Assembly (NCBI RefSeq): GCF_965213555.1
Contig: NZ_OZ243890.1
Location: 2,232,001 to 2,296,000 of the forward strand
Origin: Acuticoccus sp965213555
GTDB lineage: Bacteria > Pseudomonadota > Alphaproteobacteria > Rhizobiales > Amorphaceae
Reading direction: 5' to 3'
DNA length: 64,000 bases
How positions within the stretch are numbered: the stretch's first letter is position 1; each line of letters begins with the position of its first letter. Positions 36,381 to 45,018 of the stretch are shown here, piece after piece. Both the position numbers and the translations under genes were made by a program. A model generated the notes under the pieces. That model was given only the letters and a program-made list of their open reading frames with translations. It made no database searches and was not told the origin of the DNA.

Positions 36381-38657
36381 ATGAACTTCGCGCGAGCCTA
36401 CGCGGACGATCCCTACCGGATCGAGCCTCGGGTGGAGCCGAGCGGGGACGGTCGCGGCCTCGACCTCAGGCAGGCGCTGCGCTTCGTGTGGCGCTCGAAG
36501 TGGGTGATCGTCGTCGGCGCGGTGGTCGGCGCGTGCGTCGCTCTCCTGAAGATCGCGGCGATGACGCCGACCTACACGGCCTCTGCGACCGTCCTCTTCA
36601 TGCCCGAGCAGCGCAACGTCGTCGACATCGAGGACGTCCTCACCCGCTCGGCCGCCGACGACGACCTGCGCAACCAGATCGAGATCCTGCGGTCCAGGAC
36701 GCTGATGACGCGCGTCGTCGAGCGGGTCGGCCTGCACGGGGTGCCATACTTCAACCCCGAGCTGCAGCCCGGACCCGGCGCCTTCGCCCGAGCGCTCGAC
36801 TGGCGCAGCTACGTCCCTTGGGAGACCCTCGCCGACGTCGGGATCATCGATGCACCCGACCCAGCCCCCGCTCTCGCCGAAGCGGATCGCGTCGCCGCGC
36901 AGAAGGCGCTCGCGCGCGACATCCTGATCTATGCCCTCGTCATCCAGCCGGTGCCGAACTCGCGCGTCATCCGCCTGTCGATGACGCTCACCGATCCCCA
37001 GCTCGCGGCCCGTGCGGTGAATGCGGTCGCGCAGGAGTACATCACCGCCCAGCTCGACGCGAGCTTGGCGGCCACCCGCGAGGCGACGGTCTGGCTCAGC
37101 GAACGCGTCGAGGAGCTGAAGGTGGAGGTCGCCGAGGCGGAGGCCGCCGTGAGCACCTATCGTGCCGACCTGTCGGAGCGGACCGGACAGACCGCGCAGG
37201 TCTTGGAGCAGCAGCTCGACAGCCTGAACACCGCGCTGGCCGCCGCCCAGGCGCGACGCGCCGCCGCCGACATCCGCCACCAGCGGGCTCGCGAGGCGAT
37301 GCGCGACACGGACCGCCTGGCGGTCATCCGCGAGTTCCAGGACTCGGGCACGATCACGGCGGCGCGGGCGCGCGAGCGCGAGCTCATCACCGGCCGGGCC
37401 GAGCTCGCCCGCCTGGTGCCGGAGGGCCACGAGCGGTTGCGCCTCTTCGACCTTCGCATCGCAGGGCAGCGCAACGAGATCCGCGGCGAGGCCGAGCGCA
37501 TCGTCAACGCGCTGGAGAGCGAGACGGCGGTCGCCACGGACGAGGTGGAGACCCTCCGCGACCAGGTGAGTGCGCTGGAGGAGCGGCTGCAGGCGCAGGG
37601 TGCCGAGGAGGTGCGCCTGCGCGAGCTGGAGCGAGAGGCCGAGGCGAGCGGGCTGATCTACCAGAACTTCCTCGGCCGGCTGAAGGAGACGACGCAGCAG
37701 CAGACGCTGGCGGAGGCCGACGCCGTCATCCTGTCCCCCGCCGAGCCGCCGCGCCACGCCGACAGCGCCTCCAAGAAGCGCCTCGCCGTCGTCACGACCC
37801 TCTTCGGGGCCGCGCTCGGGCTCGGCGTCGCGATCCTCCTCGACCGGCTCAACAACACCTTCCGCGAGGTCGAGCAGCTCGAGGAGCTCACCGGGCTTCA
37901 GGTCTTGGGGACGGTGCCCTCGCTCGGCAGCCGAATGGAGCGGCACGAGGTGCTGCAGTTCGTGCTCGAGAAGCCGAGCTCGTCGCTCGCCGAAGCGATC
38001 CGGAGCCTTCGCACGAGCCTCCTGTTTTCCCGCGTGGACGAGCCGCCGCAGGTGGTCATGTTCACCTCGACCGTGCCAGGGGAGGGCAAGTCGACGACGA
38101 GCCTGCTCCTCGCGCTGACCAGCGCGCAGATGGGCCGCTCCGCCATCATCGTGGACTGCGACCTGCGCCGACCGTCGCTGAACACGTTCCTCGGCGACAG
38201 GCCGGACGCCACCAGCGGGCTTACCGACGTGCTGGAGGGCACCATGACGCTGGAGGAGGCCGCCACGGTCGACCCAGTGACCGGGCTCACCATCCTCGCG
38301 GGCTTCCCGGGGGAGGGCACGGTGATCAACGCCGCCGACGTGCTGGCCTCGGACAGGTTCGGCTACCTCCTCGAAGACCTGCGCGAGCGCTACGACCTCG
38401 TCATCCTCGACGCTCCGCCGACGCTGTCGGTCACCGACGCGCGCATCGTCGCCCGGCGGGTCGACACCACGCTGTACTGCGTGAAGTGGGACGCCACGGC
38501 CCGCGACACGGTGCTCGAGGGCCTGCGCGAGTTCGCGCTCGTCAAGCCGACGATCGCCGGCATTGTCGCGACGATGGTGAACGTCCGCCAGTCCGCGCAC
38601 TACGGCTACGGGGGGTACTACCGTGGCGGCGACGGCGATCCCTACCACGCGAACTGA
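36381..38657 (+). CDS. Wzz/GumC-type chain-length regulator fused to a BY-type tyrosine kinase
   Basis: This 758-residue protein controls exopolysaccharide polymer length. It has the first transmembrane helix (about 41-60), a Wzz domain, a long coiled-coil periplasmic region, and a second helix near 37790-37830. The cytoplasmic ATPase follows, with Walker A VPGEGKST (about 565-572), Walker A' IVDCDLRRPS and Walker B VILDAPP. The C-terminus has a tyrosine cluster (YGYGGYYRGG) typical of autophosphorylation sites. I chose the ATG at 36381 because upstream codons in the same open frame (from TTG 36228) have unusual third-position use. No Wza-type exporter gene is adjacent. Confidence 0.92.
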   Translation: MNFARAYADDPYRIEPRVEPSGDGRGLDLRQALRFVWRSKWVIVVGAVVGACVALLKIAAMTPTYTASATVLFMPEQRNVVDIEDVLTRSAADDDLRNQIEILRSRTLMTRVVERVGLHGVPYFNPELQPGPGAFARALDWRSYVPWETLADVGIIDAPDPAPALAEADRVAAQKALARDILIYALVIQPVPNSRVIRLSMTLTDPQLAARAVNAVAQEYITAQLDASLAATREATVWLSERVEELKVEVAEAEAAVSTYRADLSERTGQTAQVLEQQLDSLNTALAAAQARRAAADIRHQRAREAMRDTDRLAVIREFQDSGTITAARARERELITGRAELARLVPEGHERLRLFDLRIAGQRNEIRGEAERIVNALESETAVATDEVETLRDQVSALEERLQAQGAEEVRLRELEREAEASGLIYQNFLGRLKETTQQQTLAEADAVILSPAEPPRHADSASKKRLAVVTTLFGAALGLGVAILLDRLNNTFREVEQLEELTGLQVLGTVPSLGSRMERHEVLQFVLEKPSSSLAEAIRSLRTSLLFSRVDEPPQVVMFTSTVPGEGKSTTSLLLALTSAQMGRSAIIVDCDLRRPSLNTFLGDRPDATSGLTDVLEGTMTLEEAATVDPVTGLTILAGFPGEGTVINAADVLASDRFGYLLEDLRERYDLVILDAPPTLSVTDARIVARRVDTTLYCVKWDATARDTVLEGLREFALVKPTIAGIVATMVNVRQSAHYGYGGYYRGGDGDPYHAN

Positions 38658-38770
38658 CGCCAGACGCGCGTCCGCGGCATCGGCGGCCACGCGACGACGG
38701 TGACGCCGCGCACCGCTCGGCTATGCTAGCGCGCCGCCGCAGCACGGCGCGGCCAACCCTGGGGTCCGTC

Positions 38771-41071
38771 ATGTCCGTCGAACCGGCCGACCGCACGCAC
38801 CGCACGACCCGCCCCGACGAGGGCACGCCACGCTACCGTTGGGCAGCGGGCGGCTGGGGCTCGCTTGCCGGCATCGCGCGGATCTTCGGCCGCGAGTTGA
38901 ACTCGCCGCGCGTGTTGCGGACGCTGGAGCGGCAGAACAAGCCGGGCGGACACATGTGCACCTCCTGCGCCTGGGCGAAGCCGGCCAAGCCGCACCCCTT
39001 CGAGTTCTGCGAGAACGGCGCCAAGGCCACCCTGTGGGACCTCACGCCCCGACGCTGCGGCCCCGAGGTGTTCGACCAGAACACCGTGAGCGAGCTGCGT
39101 GCGCTGCCCGACTACGAGCTGGAGCGCTTCGGCCGGCTCACCCACCCCATGCGCTACGACGCGGCGAGCGACCGCTATGCCCCCGTCGACTGGGACGAGG
39201 CGTTCGCCGGCATCGGCAAGGAACTCAAGGCGCTCGATCCGAAGTCCGCGGTGTTCTACGCCTCGGGACGGGCCGCGCTGGAGACGTCCTACCTTTGGGC
39301 ACTGTTCGCGCGGCTCTACGGGCACAACAACCTGCCCGACAGCTCCAACATGTGCCACGAAACGACGTCGGTGGCGCTGAAGGAGGTCATCGGCTCATCC
39401 GTCGGCACCTGCACCCTCGACGACTTCGAGCACTGCGACGCCATCTTCTTCTTCGGCCAGAACACGGGCTCGAACTCGCCGCGCTTCCTCCACCCGCTGC
39501 AGGCCGCGGTGAAGCGGGGATGCAAGGTCGTCTCGTTCAACCCGGTGCGGGAGAAGGGGCTCATCGAGTTCGTCAGTCCGCAGGACCCGCTGCAGATGAC
39601 GGTGGGAAGCTCGACGAAGATCGCGAGCGCCTACCTGCAGGTGAAGCCGGGCGGCGACATCGCCGCGATCGTCGGCCTCGCCAAGCTCGTCGTCGAGGCG
39701 GAGGACGCCGCGCCCGGGACCGGGCTCGACCATGCCTTCATCGAGGGGCACACGACGGGGTTCGCCGAGTGGCTGGACTTCGTGCGCGAAACATCCTGGT
39801 CGGACATCGAGGCGGCGTCCGGGCTCACCCGCGCCGAGCTCGCGCCGGTGGCCGACATCTACGTCGCGGCGAAGGCCACCGTCGGCATCTACGGCATGGG
39901 GCTGACGCAGCACGTCCACGGCAGCCAGAACATCCAGGCCCTCGTCAACCTCCTCCTCATGCGCGGCAACGTGGGGCGGCGCGGCTGCGGCATCTCCCCG
40001 GTGCGCGGGCACTCCAACGTGCAGGGCCAACGCACCGTCGGGATCGCAGAGAAGACCCACCTCGTGCCCCTCGACAGGATCGCCGAGCAGTTCGGCTTCG
40101 ACCCGCCGCGCGAGGACGGCATGAACACGGTCGCCGCCTGCGAAGGCATCCTCGACGGGCGCGTGAAGGCGTTCGTCGCCCTCGGCGGCAACTTCCTGCG
40201 CGCCGTCCCTGAGCAGCGTCGCATGGAGGAGGCGTGGGGCCGGATGCGCCTCACCGTACAGATCGCGACGAAGCTCAACCGCAGCCACCTCGTGAACGGC
40301 GAGGTCGCCTACCTCCTGCCGTGCCTCGTGCGCTCGGAGGAGGACATGCAGGCCTCCGGCGCACAGGCCGTCTCCATGGAGGACAGCCTCAGCCACATCC
40401 ACGGCTCGCTCGGCAAGGCGGCCCCGGCGAGCCCGCACCTCAGGTCCGAGCCTGCGATCATCGCCGGCATCGCCAAGGCCACCCTGCCCGACAACCCGAA
40501 GGTGCGCTGGGACGCGTTGGTCGGCGACTACGCCATGGTGCGCGACCTCATCGCCGAGACGTACCCGGATGAGTTCCACGACTACAATGCGCGGATGTTC
40601 CAACCGGGCGGGTTCTACCGCGGCAACGCCGCCCGTCGCCGCGAGTGGAGGACCGAGGGCGGCCGTGCGCGCTTCACCGTGCCGACCACGCTGACGGCCA
40701 CCGCGCTCGGCGATCGCGAGGGACGCATGCGCCTCATCACCATGCGCTCCAACGACCAGTTCAACACGACGATCTACGGCTTCTCCGATCGGCTGCGCGG
40801 GGTGTCGGGCTCGCGCGACGTGCTTTTCATCAACCGCGACGAGATGGCCCGGCTGGGCCTCGACCAGGGGCAACGCGTGACCTTGGCGAGCGACGCGGAG
40901 GACGGCGAGGAGCGCCGCGTCGCCGGGCTCGCGGTCACCGCCTTCGACCTTCCGGACGGCTGCGTCGGCGCGTACTACCCCGAGACCAACCCGCTGGTGC
41001 CGCTGTGGTACCACGATGAGCTGTCGAAGACGCCGGCGTACAAGGGGGTCCCCGTGCGCATCGAGGCGTGA
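38771..41071 (+). CDS. FdhF/YdeP-type molybdopterin oxidoreductase
   Basis: This 766-residue protein belongs to the FdhF/YdeP branch of the DMSO-reductase superfamily. It shows CTSCAWAKPAKPHPFEFCEN near the N-terminus, FYASGRAALETSYLWALFAR, SNMCHETTSVALKE, GQNTGSNSPRF, GMGLTQHVHGSQN and the C-terminal molybdopterin dinucleotide domain (LITMRSNDQFNTTIYGF, GAYYPETNPLVPL). It lacks a full N-terminal 4Fe-4S cysteine motif. The physiological substrate of this branch is unsettled; E. coli YdeP is linked to acid resistance. An in-frame ATG at 38723 is an alternative start. No fdhD or partner subunit lies nearby. Confidence 0.9.
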   Translation: MSVEPADRTHRTTRPDEGTPRYRWAAGGWGSLAGIARIFGRELNSPRVLRTLERQNKPGGHMCTSCAWAKPAKPHPFEFCENGAKATLWDLTPRRCGPEVFDQNTVSELRALPDYELERFGRLTHPMRYDAASDRYAPVDWDEAFAGIGKELKALDPKSAVFYASGRAALETSYLWALFARLYGHNNLPDSSNMCHETTSVALKEVIGSSVGTCTLDDFEHCDAIFFFGQNTGSNSPRFLHPLQAAVKRGCKVVSFNPVREKGLIEFVSPQDPLQMTVGSSTKIASAYLQVKPGGDIAAIVGLAKLVVEAEDAAPGTGLDHAFIEGHTTGFAEWLDFVRETSWSDIEAASGLTRAELAPVADIYVAAKATVGIYGMGLTQHVHGSQNIQALVNLLLMRGNVGRRGCGISPVRGHSNVQGQRTVGIAEKTHLVPLDRIAEQFGFDPPREDGMNTVAACEGILDGRVKAFVALGGNFLRAVPEQRRMEEAWGRMRLTVQIATKLNRSHLVNGEVAYLLPCLVRSEEDMQASGAQAVSMEDSLSHIHGSLGKAAPASPHLRSEPAIIAGIAKATLPDNPKVRWDALVGDYAMVRDLIAETYPDEFHDYNARMFQPGGFYRGNAARRREWRTEGGRARFTVPTTLTATALGDREGRMRLITMRSNDQFNTTIYGFSDRLRGVSGSRDVLFINRDEMARLGLDQGQRVTLASDAEDGEERRVAGLAVTAFDLPDGCVGAYYPETNPLVPLWYHDELSKTPAYKGVPVRIEA

Positions 41072-41101
41072 CGGGTTGGCGGCACGACGCGGGAGGACGC
41101 A

Positions 41102-42655
41102 ATGGTTGAGACCACGATGGACGTTGAGGACCGCTCTTCAACGCGCGGCAACCACCTCATCGACGCGCTGCTTGCCGGACACGACGGCGCGCGACCATGC
41201 ATCGAGGTCCACGGGACCGACCGGTCGCTGAGCTACGGCGACGTGCGCGACCTGTCGGCCCGCGTCGCTGCGGCGCTTGTGGCGATGGGCGTCGCGCCGG
41301 GCGACCGCGTCGCGGCGCAGGTGCCGAAGTCGGTCGAGGCGCTGATGGTGTACCTCGGCGTGGTGCGCGCCGGCGGCGTCTTCCTGCCGCTCAACACGGG
41401 CTACACGCCGTCGGAGGTGGAGTACTTCGTGTCGGACGCGGAGCCGACGGTCGTGCTGTGCGACCCGAAGGACCGCGAGGCGATCGCACCCATCGCCGAG
41501 CGCTGCGGCGCGCGGCTCGAGACGCAAGGCGTCGCGGAAGGTTCCTTCCTCGACGCGATCCCAGGCGACGCAACCTTTGCGGACGTGCCGCGCGGGCCGG
41601 ACGACCTCGCCGCCATCCTCTACACCTCTGGCACGACGGGTCGCTCCAAGGGGGCGATGCTCTCCCATCGCAACCTCGAGTCCAACACGACGACGCTGCT
41701 CGATTCCTGGCGGTTTTCGGGCGACGACGTCCTCGTCCACGCGCTGCCGATCTTCCACACCCACGGGCTTTTCGTCGCCACCAACTGCGTCCTGATGGCG
41801 GGCGCGTCGATGATCCTCTTGGGCAAGTTCGAGCCGCGGGCCGTCGCCGACCTGTTACCGCGCGCCACCGTCCTCATGGGCGTGCCGACGTTCTACGTGC
41901 GCCTCCTCTCCGAGCCCGACCTCGGCGAGAAGGCGCGCGACATGCGCCTCTTCGTGTCGGGCTCCGCACCGCTGCTCGCCGAGACGCACGAGGCGTTCAG
42001 TGCGGCCACCGGTCACGCGATCCTCGAGCGCTACGGCATGACCGAGACGAACATGAACACGTCGAACCCCTACGACGGCGAGCGCCGCGCAGGGACCGTC
42101 GGCTTCCCGCTGCCGGGCGTGGAGCTGCGCGTCGTCGACCCCGAGGCCGCCGTGCCTCGGGAGCTGCCGCAGGGCGAGATCGGCATGATCGAGGTGCGCG
42201 GACCCAACGTCTTCCAGGGCTACTGGCGCATGCCCGAGAAGACCGCCGAGGAGCTGCGGCCGGACGGCTGGTTCGTCACCGGAGACCTCGGCAAGGTCGA
42301 CGATCGTGGCTACGTGCATATCGTCGGCCGCGGCAAGGACCTCATCATCTCCGGCGGCTTCAACGTCTACCCGAAGGAGGTTGAGGGCGTGATCGACGAG
42401 CTTCCCGGCGTCGAGGAGTCCGCGGTCGTCGGCGTGCCGCATCCGGACTTCGGCGAGGGCGTCGTCGCTGTGGTGGTGCGCCAGCCCGGCGCCTCGCTGG
42501 ATGCCGCGGCCATCGAGGCATCGCTGACGGACAGGCTCGCTCGATACAAGCAGCCCAAGCTCATCGACTTCGTGGACGAGCTGCCGCGCAACACCATGGG
42601 CAAGGTCCAAAAGAACGTTCTGCGCGACACCTACGCTGGCGCCTTCAAGCCTTAG
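41102..42655 (+). CDS. matB: Malonyl-CoA synthetase-like AMP-forming ligase
   Basis: This 517-residue adenylate-forming enzyme closely resembles Rhodopseudomonas MatB over its whole length as I recall it. It has the P-loop YTSGTTGRSKGAMLSH (from about 174), LPIFHTHGLFVA, the MatB-typical LMGVPTFYVRLL and RYGMTETNMNTSNPYDGER, the hinge GRGKDLIISGGFNVYPKE, and the catalytic lysine in NTMGKVQK. It would activate malonate or methylmalonate. GGAGG precedes the ATG. No malonyl-CoA decarboxylase or malonate transporter gene is adjacent. It ends at a pair of large hairpins. Confidence 0.87.
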   Translation: MVETTMDVEDRSSTRGNHLIDALLAGHDGARPCIEVHGTDRSLSYGDVRDLSARVAAALVAMGVAPGDRVAAQVPKSVEALMVYLGVVRAGGVFLPLNTGYTPSEVEYFVSDAEPTVVLCDPKDREAIAPIAERCGARLETQGVAEGSFLDAIPGDATFADVPRGPDDLAAILYTSGTTGRSKGAMLSHRNLESNTTTLLDSWRFSGDDVLVHALPIFHTHGLFVATNCVLMAGASMILLGKFEPRAVADLLPRATVLMGVPTFYVRLLSEPDLGEKARDMRLFVSGSAPLLAETHEAFSAATGHAILERYGMTETNMNTSNPYDGERRAGTVGFPLPGVELRVVDPEAAVPRELPQGEIGMIEVRGPNVFQGYWRMPEKTAEELRPDGWFVTGDLGKVDDRGYVHIVGRGKDLIISGGFNVYPKEVEGVIDELPGVEESAVVGVPHPDFGEGVVAVVVRQPGASLDAAAIEASLTDRLARYKQPKLIDFVDELPRNTMGKVQKNVLRDTYAGAFKP

Positions 42656-42705
42656 CCGGCGCTGCCGGGCGCCGCGCCATGACGCTCCCTCAAGCATCGA
42701 GGCTC

Positions 42706-42772
42706 GCGCCGAGGGCCTCGCGCGTCAAGGCACGCTTCGCTCTTCGGCCTTGACCCGCGAGGCCTTCGGCGC
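42706..42772. repeat. Large intergenic inverted repeat after matB
   Basis: Two 26-base arms (42706-42731 and 42747-42772) pair with two mismatches around a 15-base loop, 50 bases after the matB stop. The loop holds CGCTTCGCTC. A structure with a related core lies at 47281-47365. It probably helps to stop transcription between convergent genes. Confidence 0.7.
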
Positions 42773-42812
42773 GGTTCTGAAGGTGTCGGCTCCGCCGGAA
42801 TGTCGCTTCAGC

Positions 42813-42837
42813 GGAAGACCCCTCCGGGGGGTCTTCC
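42813..42837. terminator. Hairpin terminator between matB and the DUF35 gene
   Basis: A perfect 10-base stem (GGAAGACCCC / GGGGTCTTCC) with loop TCCGG lies in the convergent gap, 38 bases from the end of the minus-strand DUF35 gene. With the neighbouring large inverted repeat it can act for both strands. Confidence 0.75.
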
Positions 42838-42875
42838 ACCGGAATGACGGGAAGGGCGAAGGTGGCCGCCCGGCG

Positions 42876-43208
42876 CTACGCCGTCGGTTCGGCGATGTAG
42901 GGAGCGGCGGCGGCGCCCTCCTGAAGCGGGCGCACCATCACCGCGTCGCCGATCGACGGCGGCTCGTGCGCCAGCGCCATCACCTTGTCCATCGCCGGCG
43001 CGTCCAGCGTGACGAGAACGAGGGTGTACGGCGTCGGGCCGATCGGGGACGGGCCGGCTGCCCGGTGCACCATGGTGACCGAATGAACGGTCCCTCTGCC
43101 GTCGAGCGTCGTCGGCGCGAAGGCGTCGGCGCCGCACGCGGGGCAGCGGGCGCGGCGACCCAGCGCGGTGGCGCCGCACGAGGCGCAGCGGTGGGCGCTG
43201 AGGCTCAT
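42876..43208 (-). CDS. DUF35 OB-fold zinc-ribbon protein (thiolase partner 1)
   Basis: This 110-residue acyl-CoA-associated OB-fold protein has an N-terminal rubredoxin-like zinc ribbon (CASC at residues 8-11 and CPAC at about 22-25) and the DUF35 OB-fold (GRGTVHSVTMVHRA, YTLVLVTLDA). Such proteins form complexes with thiolase-fold partners, as ChsH2 does with Ltp2. Its ATG overlaps the stop codon of the upstream thiolase-like gene, which supports a heteromeric complex. Confidence 0.85.
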   Translation of the reverse strand: MSLSAHRCASCGATALGRRARCPACGADAFAPTTLDGRGTVHSVTMVHRAAGPSPIGPTPYTLVLVTLDAPAMDKVMALAHEPPSIGDAVMVRPLQEGAAAAPYIAEPTA

Positions 43209-44338
43209 GCGCGCTCCAGGACCATGCTGACGTGGGCCGACAGGACTCCACCGTCCGCGTGCACGAACGCCGTGGACGGCTGGCCCGCTTGCACCGGCGA
43301 GCGGTCGGTCAGCTGGCGGAACGCCTCCACCGCGTGCGCCATGCCGCCGGCGACGCCGGAGTGGCCGTAGGCGAGGAGGCCGCCGTGCGGGTTGAGCGGC
43401 TGGCGGCCGTCCATGGCGAAGCGCCCGTCGCGCACGCCGTCCGCCGAGCGGCCGGGCTCGGCGAACCCGCACGCCTCCAGGAGCATGGCGAGGGTGACGG
43501 AGAAGCTGTCGTAGACGGCGAGCATGTCGACGGCGTCCGCGGTGCTGCCCGCCTCGGCGAAGGCGGCCGCCGAGGCGGTGCGCGCGCCGACCGCGATGTC
43601 GGCGGGTGCGTGCATCATGGCAAGGTGCGTGTGCGCCTGGCCGGTGCCTGCGATGCGCGCGGAGCGGCCGATGGGCTCGGCGGCCACCACGAGGGCGGCC
43701 GCGCCGTCGGAGATCGGGCAGCAGTCGAGCCGCTTCAGCGGCGTCGCGATGGGCTTCGACGCCATGACGTCCGCGACGGTGACCTCCTCGGCGTACTGCG
43801 CGCCCGGGTAGGCCGCCGCGTGACGGCGCATGAGGACGACGAACTCGGCGAGGTCCTCCTCCGTGGCCCCCGTCTCGTGCAGGTAGCGCGAGGCGAGCAG
43901 CGCGTAGTACGCTGGGATCAACCCGCCGTTGGGCACCTCGTGGGTGCGGTCGCCCACCTGGGCGAGGGTCGAGATGGTCTGCTCGGGCGTCTGGCCCGTC
44001 CGCCTGTTCTCACCCGCGACCACCAGGATGCGCCGCGCGGCGCCCGCCACCGCCACGTGCCGCGCCGCGGCGAGCATCGCGAGCCCCGTCGCCCCGCCGA
44101 GCTGCACGGCGTGGGCGCAGGACGGAACGAGGCCGAGGTGCTCGGCGAACGCCGACGACAGCATGATGTGCGGAAAGGTCGTCGAGTAACCCACGATGAG
44201 GCCGTCGATGTCGCCCCGCGCGAGGCCCGCGTCGGCGAGCGCGTCCTCGGCGGCCATCGCCATGAGATCCAAGGTGTCGGCCGGCGCGAGGTCGCCGAAC
44301 CGCGTCAGCCCCGCGCCGACGATGTGCGCGTCGCTCAC
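43205..44338 (-). CDS. Thiolase-like protein (SCP2 type) without nucleophilic cysteine
   Basis: This 377-residue thiolase-superfamily protein is paired with a DUF35 partner. The segment that normally carries the acyl-accepting cysteine reads VQLGGATGLAML, with Ala83 at the nucleophile position. Other conserved parts are present: SDGAAALVVAAE, AVYDSFSVTLAML, NPHGGLLAYGHSGVAG and HADGGVLSAH. This favours a retro-aldolase or scaffold role rather than true thiolysis. The start is a GTG, three bases after the nitroreductase stop in the same operon. Confidence 0.87.
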   Translation of the reverse strand: MSDAHIVGAGLTRFGDLAPADTLDLMAMAAEDALADAGLARGDIDGLIVGYSTTFPHIMLSSAFAEHLGLVPSCAHAVQLGGATGLAMLAAARHVAVAGAARRILVVAGENRRTGQTPEQTISTLAQVGDRTHEVPNGGLIPAYYALLASRYLHETGATEEDLAEFVVLMRRHAAAYPGAQYAEEVTVADVMASKPIATPLKRLDCCPISDGAAALVVAAEPIGRSARIAGTGQAHTHLAMMHAPADIAVGARTASAAAFAEAGSTADAVDMLAVYDSFSVTLAMLLEACGFAEPGRSADGVRDGRFAMDGRQPLNPHGGLLAYGHSGVAGGMAHAVEAFRQLTDRSPVQAGQPSTAFVHADGGVLSAHVSMVLERA

Positions 44339-44341
44339 GCC

Positions 44342-45016
44342 CTACACCCCATGGAAGGCTACGAAGTCGGCGAGGTCGACGCGGCCGGCGTCGTGCCGGT
44401 TGATCGCGTGGTCGGGATCCGGCCAGCCGATGGCCATCCCGGTGAACAGCATTCGGTTGTCCGGGGTCCCGAGGAACCCTGCCACTGTTCGCGGCCAGGA
44501 TGCCCAGTACTCCTGCGCACACGTCGCGAGCCCCTCTGCCTCGCACAGGAGCATCACGTTCTGCAGGAACATGCCGAGGTCCGACCACTGCGGCGGGCCC
44601 ATCTGCCGGTCGACGAAGCAGAACAGCGCCATCGGCGCGCCGAACAGCTCGGCGTTGCGCTTGTACCACTTGAGCCGGCCCTGCTTGTCCTCCCGCGCCA
44701 CGCCGAGCACGGCGTAGAGCGACTCGCCGACGGCGAAGCGGCGGTCGGTGTAGGGCGCCGTCAGCGCCTTGGGGTAAACGTCATAGTCCCGTTCCGCCTC
44801 GCCGCGCGGGGTCTCCTCCATCTTCTGCGCGACGATGGCGCGGAACCGGTCGAGCGCCTCGTCCGCCACCACGTCGATGTGCCAGGGCTGGAGGTTGCCC
44901 CCCGATGGCGCGCGTGCCGCCTCCGTCAGGACGCGACGGATGACCTCGCCCGGCACCGGCCGGTCAAGGAACGCGCGGACCGAGCGGCGTCGGGCCACCG
45001 CCTCGCGCACGTCCAC
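44342..45016 (-). CDS. Nitroreductase family FMN oxidoreductase
   Basis: This 224-residue protein has the nitroreductase fold. The FMN-binding N-terminus is ARRRSVRAFLDRPVPGEVI, followed by ARAPSGGNLQPWHIDVV, the central PPQWSDLGMFLQNVMLLCEA and the C-terminal LFTGMAIGWPDPDHAINR. Relatives reduce nitro groups or quinones, or act as enoate-like reductases; the substrate is unknown. GTG 45016 is the most likely start, three bases from the stop codon of the upstream acyl-CoA dehydrogenase. Confidence 0.87.
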   Translation of the reverse strand: MDVREAVARRRSVRAFLDRPVPGEVIRRVLTEAARAPSGGNLQPWHIDVVADEALDRFRAIVAQKMEETPRGEAERDYDVYPKALTAPYTDRRFAVGESLYAVLGVAREDKQGRLKWYKRNAELFGAPMALFCFVDRQMGPPQWSDLGMFLQNVMLLCEAEGLATCAQEYWASWPRTVAGFLGTPDNRMLFTGMAIGWPDPDHAINRHDAGRVDLADFVAFHGV

Positions 45017-45018
45017 CT

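Noticed and set aside
36488..38770. Upstream extension of the FdhF-like frame through the BY-kinase gene
   Set aside because: The first 760 codons are an Arg/Pro-rich shadow of the kinase. The oxidoreductase homology begins at 38771.
42656..42875. Possible CRISPR-like or direct repeat array after matB
   Set aside because: The repeats are inverted and form two hairpins; there are no regular spacers.
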